NCBI GenBank assembly: GCA_026636295.1
Contig: CP089453.1
Coordinates: 372,001-436,000, forward strand
Length of the DNA stretch: 64,000 nucleotides
Direction: 5' to 3'
Source of the DNA: Medakamo hakoo
Lineage: Eukaryota; Chlorophyta; Trebouxiophyceae; Coccomyxaceae
The notes beneath the pieces are model-generated. The model was given only the letters and a program-made list of their open reading frames with translations, ran no database searches and was not told the origin of the DNA. The position numbers were made by a program, and so were the translations under genes. Positions 30,142-39,978 of this stretch are shown one piece after another. Numbering within the stretch: the first letter of the stretch is position 1; every line of letters begins with the position of its first letter.

Positions 30142-30652
30142 GGGGGCGGGCGGGGGGGGAGGTTTTTTGTGTGTAGCAGCTCCCGGTTGATGAGTGAAAA
30201 AAAAAGCAAGGCAATTTTTCTTTTCGTATTTTTACAGTAGAGGCGCGCGGGGGCACCATGGCTCACCAATCGCGCGGCATTTAAAGGGGGGGGGGGGAGG
30301 TGGGGGATGGGCGGCCAAAAAAGGACGCGGGCCCAAATATATTTCGTTCCTACGAAAGGGTGTGTGAATGAAGACACACACATGAACGGGAGAAAACCAA
30401 AAAGGGAGAAAAGACGATAGGTACAGGGGGGGAAGGGGGGGGGATCAAAAATGAAATGGACGCACACACACACACGCACGCGCTTCGTGCAAGGCGGGAC
30501 GGGGGGATGGGGGTGGGGGGTGGGGGGTGGGGTGGGGAGACGCAGGGGGGTTTGCTGAGGAGGGGACGACTCTCCTCTGCTCTGTCCCGGTGGGCCGCGG
30601 CACAGCGCGCGCCCGGACAGTCAGAATGACACACGCACAGCTCAACAGGCTC
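30142..30652. other. convergent spacer with G-rich tracts
   Basis: These 511 bp lie between convergent genes. They hold several G runs (30144-30160, 30288-30306, 30427-30443 and 30500-30535) and an A/T-rich patch near 30220-30350. No gene is supported. Confidence 0.5.
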
Positions 30653-32864
30653 TCAAGGCCCTGCCCGGGCCGTCAGGTTGGTGGCGGGCGTGCCGCCCGC
30701 GGCGGCGGCGGGCGCCTTGGCCGCGTCGGCGGGCAGAGGGGGCGGGCCGGCCGGCGCCACCACCGCCGCCGCCGCGGCCGGCGCGGCGACCACGGCCGGC
30801 TCCGCCGTGGGCGGGGGCGCCGCCGCCGCCGGCCGGGCGACGGCGCCACCGCCGCGCCCACAGCCGGACGCGCCGCCCTCAGACGGCGAGGCCGGCGGGG
30901 CGGCGGGCGGCGGCGGCCGGGCGACGCCGCCCGCCCCGCGCCCGCCGCCCGCGGCCGCGACGGCGGCGGCGGCGGCCGCGGCCGCCCCCGCCTCCACGTC
31001 CGCCGCCGCCGCCGCCGCCACGGCCGCCGCCGCCCGGCCCCCCGGCCGGGGGGCCGGCGCCTCGCCGACCAGGCAGTACACGTTCAGCCCGTCCAGGCGC
31101 CGGTCCGTCTTGGCCAGGTGCGGGTACCGCCCGGCCTTGAAGCAGCCGACGAGCGCGTCCTTCCAGCGCGGGTAGGTCTTGGTCCCCGGCCGGGGCGACC
31201 AGTCCAGGTCCGCCGCGAAGGCGGGCACGGCCTGGATGACGGCCGCGATCTGGGTCAGGTTGCCCGCCCGGCCGGGCAGGCGGGCGAGCGCGTGCGCGGC
31301 CATGACGTGCATGGGCGTGCCGCCGCGCGGGCCCAGGCGCCGGCCGTGGCGGTTGGGGGAGCCGGCGCTGCCGCCGGCGGAGGAGGCGTGCGGGCCGGCC
31401 GCGCCGGCGTCGGCGGGGTGGGCGGGCGGCGCGGGAGCCGCCTCCGCCGCGGCGGTGGCGCCGCCGCCGCGGCGGACAGCGGCCGCCGTTTTCCCGAAAC
31501 CGGCTCCCTCACCAGACCGCCGGCGCCGGGCGCGCGGGGACAGGGGCGAGGTGGGCGAGTCGGACCGGGCGGGCGCGGCAGGAGCGGTGGCAGGCGCAGC
31601 GGGCCCCGCCCCACCAGCCGCGCCCGCCGCCGTCGCCGCCGCCCGGGCCGCCCGGGCAGCCGCCGCCCGCTTTTCCCGAGCATCAAGCAGGGTGATAGCT
31701 TCTAGCAGGCCGTCAATCCCCGACCGCTCTCGGCGCGGCGGCGCCTGGGGTGGCGGCGGCGGCGGGAGCGGGGCCGTCGCGGCGAAGGCGACGGCCGCCG
31801 GGGCCGGCACGGAGACGGGCGTGCCGCCGCCGCCGCCGCCGCCGCTCCCGTTCCGTCCGTTCCCACCACCCACAAAGATGTCAGCGGGCGCGGCGGGGAA
31901 AGGCCAGCAACTCCGGGCGGCGGCGCCGGCGCCGCCGCCGCGCGGGGAGGACGAGTCGCACGCGGCCGCGGCGGCGGGGCGGCGGGGCGGCGCACCGCTC
32001 GCGGCGGCGCCCGGCCCGCCGCCGCCGCCGTTGGCGGGCGGGCTGGGCGACGCGTGCACGCCGCCACCACTGCTCGCTGCGCCGCCTCCACCACCGTTCG
32101 CCGCCGACGCCGCCGCCGCCAGGGCCTTGGCCGCCGCGACCGCAGTCGCAAGCGCGGCGGCGGCCGAGGGCGTGAGCACGCCCGCCAGCGGCGGCGAGGG
32201 CGGCGGGCTGGCCGCGCTGCCGCCGCCTTCCGAGGGCCGTGGGCGCCGGTCGGCGCGAGCGGGCGAGCTGGCGTCGGGCGCGGACCGCGGGCGCTTCAGG
32301 GCGGGCGAGGCGGTCGTGCCTGTGGGCGGTGAGGTGGGTCGGGGAGGGGAGGGGGCAAGAGCGGCGGGTCAGAGGCGGGCGCTGCGCGTCAGCGCGCGCG
32401 CGCATGCGACGGCCGCCGGGCATCGGGGGCTTGGCTGGCCATGCCACCCCTCGCATTGAGGGACCACATCCATGGTCCACAGTCCGAGGCGTGGTGGAGC
32501 GGCTGGAAGACCGGCGCCGGTGCAGGAGACCGATCTTCGATCTTCCCCCCTGGGTGCCCCCCAAGACGCGGGCGATTTTTTTCCTCCCTGCTTTCGCGTC
32601 CGACGAGGAAAAAAAAATGGAACAGGCGGCCGGGGCAGCCTGCGACCGCCAAAGGAAAACACCCGACTCACCGCTCTTGATGGCTTCCACCGTCGTGTTG
32701 AACTCGTGTAGGGCGGCCGCGATGTTGGAGATGGCGGCGGACAGGCGGGCGGCCGACGCGGCATCGGCCGATGCGGGGGCGGGTGCGGCGGCGGCGCGCA
32801 CCGGCCTGCTGCCGTCCAACGACAGGGCGGGCGGCGGGGGGAGCAGGACGTCGCCGGGCGCCAT
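30653..32864 (-). CDS. unrecognised nuclear-type protein with compact folded core
   Basis: Exons are 32672-32864 and 30653-32319, joined in phase 1, giving 619 residues. The protein is mostly Ala/Pro/Gly-rich and probably disordered. Three parts look folded or functional. A helix near the N-terminus (ISNIAAALHEFNTTVEAIKS) could form a coiled coil. A basic PALKRPRS right after the splice site resembles a nuclear localisation signal. A dense segment around residues 365-435 (PMHVMAAHALARLPGRAGNL, VPAFAADLDWSPR, RWKDALVGCFKAGRYPHLAK, LDGLNVYCL) looks like a winged-helix-sized domain. I cannot name its family. Function is unknown; a chromatin or transcription role is only a guess. Confidence 0.65.
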
Positions 32865-33256
32865 CTTGACTGGCAGAGTGGGCGTCGCCCGACTAGTCGA
32901 GGTGGGACTCGCGGAAGTGCGCTGTCGCCCGCGGGCTGTCTCCCCGCCGGCAATGACGGGGGGGACTCTCCCGCGCAAAGGGGGGAGGTTGAAGAGAGTT
33001 TGGGGGAGTGGAGAGAGAGCGGCGCCCCTCTCAGTCTGCGCTCTTTTCATCCCCATCCCTTCGTTGTGCGTGCGTCGCCGCCCCGCGCCCGCACGCACGC
33101 ACGCACAGGCCCTCCACCACGCGGCCTGCCCTCTCCCTCAGCGCGCGCGCCCGCCCAGCGCAGCAGGCCGCAGGGCAGTCGAGGAGGAGCAGTAGGCGCT
33201 CTCCGCGGCGCTCCGCCCGCACCGCCTCGTCCGCCACGCCTCCTGCCGCTGCCGCC
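32865..33256. promoter_or_regulatory. divergent spacer, nuclear protein / ABHD13-like
   Basis: This 392-bp spacer lies between divergent starts and must carry both promoters. It has a short (GCAC)n run near 33090-33106. No gene or named element is seen. Confidence 0.45.
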
Positions 33257-34677
33257 ATGGCCCCGCTCCTGGGCCCGCTCCGCTCCGCGGCCAGTGCGGT
33301 CTGGTCCACCTGGCCGGGCAAGCTGGTGACAGTGGTGAGTTTTTTGGTGGCCCCTTTTGGAGTGGCCGCTTTTCGTCGTCGCATTTGCGCAGGCCCAGTG
33401 CGCCCGCGCCCCATCCCACCCACCCTCTTGCCTGGGAGGGAAACGAGCAAGGGGGCCGGCCCGCCCACCCCCCACCCCCCACACGCACGCACAGTGGCGG
33501 CTGACGAGGCACACACGCACCTGACGAGACGCACCCACCCCCCTCCCCCTCTCCCCCCCCCCAAAAAAACAACGCCCCCCAGGCCGCCAGCCTCGCCTCC
33601 CTCGGCCTCGGCCTCCTCATCGCGTTCCAGGAGCGCCTCATCTACCTGCCCCGCATCCCCGGCGTGCCGGACGCCTTCCCCTTCTACCCGGACCGGTTCG
33701 GCCTGGAGTACGAGGACGTCTGGCTGACCGCGGCGGACGGCACCAAGCTGCACGCCTGGCTGCTCAAGCCGCCGGGCGCGTCCGCGCCGTCGTCGACCTA
33801 CCCGCCGCGCCTCCCCGTCCTCATTTTTTTCCAGGAAAACGCGGGCAACATGGCGTTGAGGCTGCCGTTCTTGCGCGGCGTCGTCCGGTCCCTGGGCTGC
33901 GCCGTCCTGGCGCCGTCGTACCGCGGGTACGGCCTGTCGGAGGGCGCGCCCACGGAGGCCGGCCTGCGCCTGGACGCCGCGGCCGCGCTGGCCCACGCCC
34001 GGTCCCGCGCGGACCTGGACCCGGCCCGCATCGCCCTCTTTGGCCGGTCCCTGGGCGGGGCGGTGGCGCTGGCGACGGCCGCGGAGGACGCGGGCGGCGG
34101 CGGGAGTGGCGGCGGCAGTGGTGGCCAAGCAAACGGCGGCGGACCCGGCGGCGCGGCGCACCCACCCCCCCACCCGCCACTCGCGGGCGTCGTCGTCGAA
34201 AACACGTTCCTGTCCATCGAGGCCGTCGCGCCCGCCCTGCTGCCCCTGCTGCGCCCGCTCTTTGCGGGTCCGTCCAAGTCGGTCCTGCGCCGCCTCCTGC
34301 GGTCCAAGTGGAGGAACGACGAGGCGGCGGCGGCGCTCGCGGCGGCGGGCCCGCACCGCGCGCCGCCCGTCCTCCTGCTGTCGTCGCTCGCGGACGAAAT
34401 GCTGCCGCCCGCCCACATGCGCCAGATCTGGTTTGCCCTGGGCGGGGAGCCGGGCGAGGGGAGTGGCGTGCCTCTGAGGCAAGAGGTCCGGGGCGGCAGC
34501 GGCGGCGGCGGCGGCGGCGGCGGTGGAGCAAACGGCGAGGCCACTCCGCGCCCGCCGCGCCTGCGGTGGGTGGCTTTCGAGGACGGCCGGCACTTGGACG
34601 CGTACGACGCGTGCGCGCAACTGTACTGGCCGGAGCTGGTCGCGTTTGCGCGAGAAGCCGGGTTCGCGCTGGCCTGA
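33257..34677 (+). CDS. ABHD13/Bem46-like alpha/beta hydrolase
   Basis: This is a membrane-anchored serine hydrolase of the ABHD13/Bem46 family. Exons are 33257-33334 and 33583-34677, joined in phase 0, giving 390 residues. A hydrophobic anchor (LASLGLGLLIAF) follows the splice site, then the family motif ERLIYLPRIPGVP. Catalytic parts are FFQENAGNMALRL (oxyanion region), the nucleophile elbow GRSLGG (Ser near 181), the acid in SLADEMLPPAHM (Asp near 296) and the His in EDGRHLDAYD (near 362). Two Gly-rich inserts distinguish it from animal relatives. The substrate is unknown; ABHD13-class enzymes are proposed lipases or depalmitoylases. A TGTAA occurs 11 bp after the stop, the usual algal polyadenylation word. 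Confidence 0.9.
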
Positions 34678-34842
34678 CGCGTGAGTGTGTAAAAGAAAAC
34701 GAGGCGTCGTGAGGAGAGGACTGGATGGGAGAGGACAGGCTTCCCTGTCAACAGACGCCCAAAAAAAACTGAGCGCGGCCGGGAAGAAGAAAAACACGGA
34801 GCGTGTGTGTCCGGCGAGACCGCGCCCTCTTGGCTGATAACC

Positions 34843-36031
34843 ATGCGCGTGCCTGCTTCAGCACGTTCCGCATCCGGTCGCCTCACTGGCGGCCGCGCCG
34901 GTGCGGCCGCGCCGCCGTTTTCTGCCGCGCCGTGGCCGTCGCGCCGCCGCGGCCGCGCCACCCTCTGCCCACCCCCATCCGCCACGGCCTTCCGGCCCTG
35001 CATCGACATCCACAAGGGCGTCGTCAAGCAGATCGTGGGCGGCAGCCTGCGGGATTTACAGGGCGAGGGAGGGTGAGTTTTGGCGGTGCGGCGAGAGGGC
35101 CAATGCGCGTCACTCACAACCTAGCCAACACACCGCGCTCTCTCACCACCGCCTCCCCACCCAAACAAAAAAAAACAGTGCCTCGGCGCCCATCACAAAT
35201 TTCGAGGCTGCCCTCCCTTCCTCCCACTACGCCGAGCTCTACAAAGCCGCCAATCTGCCAGGCGGCCACGTCATCATGCTGGGCGCGGACGAGCGCTCGA
35301 CGGCGGCGGCAAGGCAAGCGCTGGCCGCATACCCGGGCGGCCTGCAAGTCGGCGGCGGCGTGACGCCCGACAGCGCGCCCGCCTGGATCGACGCGGGCGC
35401 GGCCGCTGTCATCGTGACGTCCTACATCTTTGTGGATGGGCGCCTGGATGAGGGGCGGCTGGACGCGATGGTGCGGGCGGTCGGGCGGGACAGGCTGGTC
35501 CTGGACCTCTCCTGCCGTAAAAGGAAGACAGGCGACGGCCGCGACGGCCAGGACGAGTACGTCGTCGTGGCGGACAGGTGGCAGACGTTCACAGACACGC
35601 CCGTCACGCCGCACACACTCAAAGCCCTGGGCGACGCGGCTGCCGAGCTGCTGGTCCATGGCGTGGACGTGGAAGGCATGCGGCTGGGCGTCGACGCGGA
35701 GCTGGTGGAGCTGTTGGGCCAGCACTGCCCTGTGCCCGCGACGTACGCGGGTGGGGTGGCGACCATGGTGCGTTGAATTTTTTTTTGCGGGGAGGGGGGG
35801 GTGGCCGTGTTTTTTTTTCCATCTCCGTCCATCCTTGTTCGCTCACCATCCCGCCACCCCATTGTCCCCCGTCCGTCCGTCCTTCCATTCCAGGCCGACC
35901 TCGACACCGTGGCCACCGCGTCCGGTGGCCGGGTCGACGTGACCGTCGGCTCGGCATTAGACATTTTCGGCGGGGACATGCGTTTCGACGAAGTCGTGGC
36001 ATGGTCGAGGAAGCAGGAGGGCCAGTGTTAA
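34843..36031 (+). CDS. HISN3: HisA isomerase (histidine biosynthesis), plastid
   Basis: This enzyme (5'-ProFAR isomerase, BBM II) carries out the fourth step of histidine synthesis. Exons are 34843-35072, 35179-35767 and 35894-36031, giving 318 residues. The Arg/Ala-rich first 50 residues form a plastid transit peptide. The TIM barrel opens [18 protein letters not shown] with the catalytic Asp. [10 protein letters not shown] and VIVTSYIF hold phosphate-binding turns. [20 protein letters not shown] and YAGGVATM contain the second catalytic region, and [14 protein letters not shown] closes the barrel. It is the eukaryotic type shared with plants and fungi. The start at 34843 is chosen because it is the first in-frame ATG before the transit peptide. 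Confidence 0.94.
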
Positions 36032-36285
36032 AACCAGACCTCGGCATTTTGTTTCTCTCGCCCGTCGCGCACACCATCAAAGAAAAAAAAAAGCGGCCTT
36101 TCTGGCCTCGAATTCTGGCGCGCTGCTCCTCGCGCGACCGCGCTCGCTTTACCAGCGCACATTTCAGGTCCCCTTTCCCTGTTGTCATTCTTTTGGAGCG
36201 CCGCGAGGGTCCACATCTGCGCAAAAACTCTGCCGCGCGCCGACTCGCAATAAAAAAAAGAGCAGACAGTCCTCGCCCGGCAGCC

Positions 36286-37383
36286 ATGGCCTCCGGCGCG
36301 CCCGTCGCCTCGTCCGGCGCGTACACGGAGGAGGAGACGGCCATCGTGAACCAGGCCCTGCGCACGCACCGGGACACGACGCAGGCGGCGGAGCGGGCGT
36401 TGAAGGTGCGGTGAGGCGGGCTGCGCATTCGCATGGGTTTTTTGTTCTCTTCGCCGCCGCCTCACCACCCTTCCTACACCCTCAACAGACCGTGAACAAG
36501 ACCAAGGAGGTTGCTGCCGCCACGCTGGAAGACCTGGGCCGCCAGGGTGACCAGTTGGGCCGGGTGCGCGGCGACCTGAACACGGTGAGTTGAGAAGGGG
36601 AGAGACGGGCGAGGCGCCGCCTGGACACCTCGACCTTCTCACGCGCCCTCTCCATCCGCCCAACCCAAAAAAAAACACACGCAGATCGACGCGGACGTCG
36701 AAGAGTCCCGGTCCATCGTCCGCTACATGCGCCGGTGCTGCCTGTGGTTCCTGTGCTCCTGCTGCTGCGAGTGCGACCCGGACGCGGACCGGGACGCCCA
36801 GCGCGCGAACCGTGTCAAGGCGCGCAAGGCGGCGCGCGCGAAAGCGGCCGCCGCACGGGAGGAGGCGGCCCGGCGCCGGGCCGAAGGCCGGGCGGCCGGG
36901 CTGGACGGGCCCAGCCTCGACCCCGCCTCCGAGGACGTGGCCCGGGCCGAACTGTTTGGCCGGGCGCCGTCCGGGAAGAAGGCCGGCAAGCCTGGTGGCG
37001 GCGGCCGCGCCCGCACCGAGGCCGCCTACCAGATCGGCGGCGCCCTGGCCCCCGCGGAACGCGAGGCCCTGGCCGCGGAAACGGACGCCCAGGAAGACTA
37101 CCTGGACAAGATCGGCGAGGCCCTGGGCGACCTGAAGCGGATGGGCCAGGACATGAAGGACGAAGTGGCGCGCCAGGACTCCAAAATCGACGGCCTGGCC
37201 GCGCACGCGTCCCGGGCGCGGGACGAGATCCTGCACGTCAACCGGAGCGCGGCGAAAGGTTTCAAAGTGAAGCCGGTGCGCGGGCCCGGTGAAGGCAGTG
37301 GTGGCGGGGCGGCGGCCCAGGCCGCGGCGCGCGCGGGCAAAGCGGCCGCGGGGAAGGCGGCGAAAGCGGCGCTGCGGATGTAA
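36286..37383 (+). CDS. Qbc-SNARE, SNAP-25/SNAP33 type
   Basis: This membrane-fusion protein contributes two SNARE helices. Exons are 36286-36405, 36489-36584 and 36685-37383, giving 304 residues. The Qb helix runs across the first splice junctions (ALRTHRDTTQAAERALK, TVNKTKEVAAATLEDLGRQG, DQLGRVRGDL), with a Gln in the expected zero layer. It ends at SIVRYMRRCC. A Cys-rich stretch follows (CCLWFLCSCCCEC), like the palmitoylated linker of animal SNAP-25. A charged linker leads to the Qc helix (YLDKIGEALGDLKRMG, ARQDSKIDGLAAHASRARDE). There is no C-terminal membrane helix, so lipidation of the Cys cluster is the likely anchor. The partner syntaxin is not in the window. Confidence 0.88.
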
Positions 37384-37787
37384 AGGGGAGAGCGAATTGA
37401 TGTTTTGGAGAACGGCCTAGGGCCCACTGTTTTTACAAAGAGGAAGAGGTACACACACACATAAACAAAAGGAGGGACTTGCGGCGGGCGCCCGGGCGGC
37501 GTCCCGACTCTAAGAGAAACAAAAAAGGGAGGGGGTGGGTGGGTGTTGGTAGAAAAGGTGGCTGGCGGGGAAAAAAGAACACTCACTCACTCGCACAAGG
37601 GGTGGGGACGGTGCGGGTCGCTCTGCGCGCGGTGGGGGAGGCGGGGAGAGTGTGAACCTCTGCCTCGCCGGCCCCCGCCCGCGCGTGAGAAAACGGCGGC
37701 CGCACGAAACAATGGTGGTTGGGGGTTTGGGCACACATGGAAACAAAAAAGCGCTGTCGACTCAAAACGGCGGGCGCAACACACGCC
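37384..37787. other. convergent spacer
   Basis: These 404 bp lie between convergent genes. They hold short AC and A runs (37450-37475) but no supportable gene. Confidence 0.5.
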
Positions 37788-38416
37788 CTAGAAGAACAGG
37801 CGCTGCATGCCTTCGGCCCGGGGCGCCTTGACGGCCGAGGTGGACGCGTCAGCGGCGGCGGCCACGGCTTGCTCGGCCTTCGTCTCAACCCAGCCAGCGG
37901 GCGCACGGGCCACGCACGCTTTGCCCGCGCCGGCGTTCGCGGCGGTGGACGCGGCTTTGGAGGTGGTGGTGGAGGACGCCTTGGACCGGGCGGCCTGGGT
38001 GTGGACGGTGTGTGGGCGGCGTGAGGTAAAAAAAAAATACGTGAGGCAAGGCCAGGCGTGAGGGTGCCGGCTCGGGTTGGGGCGTTTTCCGTCGGAGGCG
38101 CGTGTCGCCCGTGCGAGCGTTTTTTTGGCGCCCTGCGTCTTGGGCCCCTCGCGGGGCGGCCGCGAACGGCGCCGCCGCCGCCCACTCCCTCCCAGTGCAG
38201 CATCCAGAGTCTGATCAAGCCAGTGCGCGGGTGACGGAGGGCGGGTGTCGGCCGCGCAGGCCGGACAGCGCGGGTGAGGCGGCACAACCGCTCTCTCTCC
38301 AACCCTCGCATCTGCAAGAGAGAGACGCGCTCGAAACTCCGGCCCTGGCCCGCGATTCCGGAACGCACCTTGGAAGCGAGGGTGTGAGCCAGCCGAACGA
38401 GCTGGGAGCGGGCCAT
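37788..38416 (-). CDS. 84-residue Ala-rich protein, unknown
   Basis: Two exons (38369-38416 and 37788-37994), joined in phase 0 across a 374-bp intron with a GTGCGT donor and CCCAG acceptor, give 84 residues. The first exon reads MARSQLVRLAHTLASK, an amphipathic basic start that could target mitochondria. The rest is rich in Ala, Ser, Thr and Lys, with the one distinctive segment CVARAPAGWVETKAEQAV, and ends QRLFF. I do not recognise it. It diverges from the cysteine-synthase-like gene with 295 bp between starts. The prediction rests on the clean splice sites and divergent layout only. Confidence 0.5.
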
Positions 38417-38711
38417 GTAAAAGAGGCGAGGGGATGGGCGCGGCTTTGCGGGAGAGTTTGGGAGAGGGAGAGGGCGCACACAGGCAAAGAGGGGAGTGAG
38501 CAAGGGGGGCTAGCCCCGACCAGAGCGCGGCTCTTTCCGTTCCGCGCCGCAGTCAAAAAAGCAATGGGCCAGACACGCACGCTCCTGCGCCCGGCCGGCC
38601 CGTCCTCCTGTCTAGCCTAGATTCCAGGCGTCCGGGCTTGCCAGCGGAGCTGGCCGTCGCATCGGTCGCTGCGTGCTTCACGGGCGCGGCGGCGGGGGAG
38701 GAGACAGGCCC

Positions 38712-39929
38712 ATGCCGCCGCCGCCCCGGTCCGACCCCGGCCAGCTCCCGCTCCTCCTCGCCGCCGCCTTCGCCACCGGCGCCGCCCTGGCCGCCGCATC
38801 CTGCCACGCCTGGTGGCGCAGGCGAGATCCCGGCGGCCTGCTCACCCGCCCGCCCATCGCCCACTCCATCGCCGACCTGGTCGGCCGCACGCCGCTCCTG
38901 CGGGTCGGCTCCCTGTCCGACGCGACGGGGTGCACCATCCTGGCCAAGTGCGAGTTCCTCAACCCGGGCGGCAGCGTCAAGGACCGGGTCGCGCTGGCGG
39001 TGCTGTCGCGCGCGACGACGGGCGGCGGTGCGCTGGCGCGGGGCGGCCTCCTGACTGAAGGCACGGCCGGCTCGACGGGCGTGGCCCTGGCGCACCTGGC
39101 GCCCGCCTTTGGCCTGCGCGCCGCGCTGTGGCTGCCCGACGACGCGTCGCCCGAAAAAGCCGCGACGCTGCGTGCCCTGGGCGCGGCCGTCACGCCCGTC
39201 CGGCCCGTGCCCATCGCGCACCCGGCCCACTTCACGCACGCAGCCCGGCGGGCGGCGGAGCAGGAGGCGGACGCCAGCGGGCCGGGCTCTGCGCTCTTTG
39301 TCGACCAGTTTCACTCGCCCGCCAACGCGGCCGCGCACGCGTCCAGCACGGGCCCCGAAATCTGGGCTGCCACGCGCGGGCGGGTGGACGCCTTTGTGTG
39401 CGGGGCGGGGACGGGCGGCACGCTGGCTGGCGTCGGCGCCTTCCTGCGCTCGCGTGACCCGGCCATCCGCCTCGTCCTGGCCGACCCGCCCGGCTCCGCC
39501 CTGGCGCCCGCCGTCACGCGGGGCGTGGCGCACGGACCCGCCGACGCCGAGGGCACGCGCCGCACCCACCAGGTGGACACGGTGACGGAGGGCGTGGGCC
39601 TGAACCGCCTGACGCCGGCGTTCGCGTCCATCCTGCCCGCCCTGGACGGCGCGGTCTCGATCCCGGACGCGGCGTCCGTGGAAATGTCGCGCTTCGTGCT
39701 GGCCCACGACGGCCTGTGGCTGGGGTCGTCGTCCGCGCTGAACCTGTGCGGCGCCGTCGCCGTCGCGCGCGCCCTGGGCCCCGGCCACGTCGTCGTCACC
39801 CTCGCCTGCGACGGCGGGGGGCGGCACCTGTCCAAGTTTTGGGATGTCGCGTACCTGGATGGAGAAGGGTTGGGTGGGGCGGCGCGGGGGCCGGTGCGGG
39901 CCCGGACGGACGTGCGGTTTGTGCCTTAG
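38712..39929 (+). CDS. membrane-anchored cysteine-synthase-like PLP enzyme
   Basis: This is a fold-type II PLP enzyme of the CysK/CBS family. The single exon from ATG 38712 encodes 405 residues. A hydrophobic helix (LPLLLAAAFATGAALAAAS) followed by WWRRR opens the protein, as in the yeast mitochondrial outer-membrane enzyme YGR012W (Mcy1). The catalytic motif NPGGSVKDR supplies the PLP Lys (near residue 90). TEGTAGSTGVALA is the substrate Asn-loop counterpart, GAGTGGTLAGVGAFL binds the PLP phosphate and GSSSALNLCGAVAVAR contacts the ring nitrogen. FHSPANAAAH matches the family QFxNPANxxAH. The enzyme may make cysteine or related thioethers; the exact substrate is unknown. Confidence 0.88.
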   Translation: MPPPPRSDPGQLPLLLAAAFATGAALAAASCHAWWRRRDPGGLLTRPPIAHSIADLVGRTPLLRVGSLSDATGCTILAKCEFLNPGGSVKDRVALAVLSRATTGGGALARGGLLTEGTAGSTGVALAHLAPAFGLRAALWLPDDASPEKAATLRALGAAVTPVRPVPIAHPAHFTHAARRAAEQEADASGPGSALFVDQFHSPANAAAHASSTGPEIWAATRGRVDAFVCGAGTGGTLAGVGAFLRSRDPAIRLVLADPPGSALAPAVTRGVAHGPADAEGTRRTHQVDTVTEGVGLNRLTPAFASILPALDGAVSIPDAASVEMSRFVLAHDGLWLGSSSALNLCGAVAVARALGPGHVVVTLACDGGGRHLSKFWDVAYLDGEGLGGAARGPVRARTDVRFVP

Positions 39930-39978
39930 ACACACTGTTGTGGAAAAAAAAGCGTGACACACTGCACACCCTCCTCTC

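Noticed and set aside
37788-38285. A longer 165-residue version of the small Ala-rich protein
   Set aside because: It reads through intron sequence. The spliced 84-residue form has canonical splice sites and an ATG exon.
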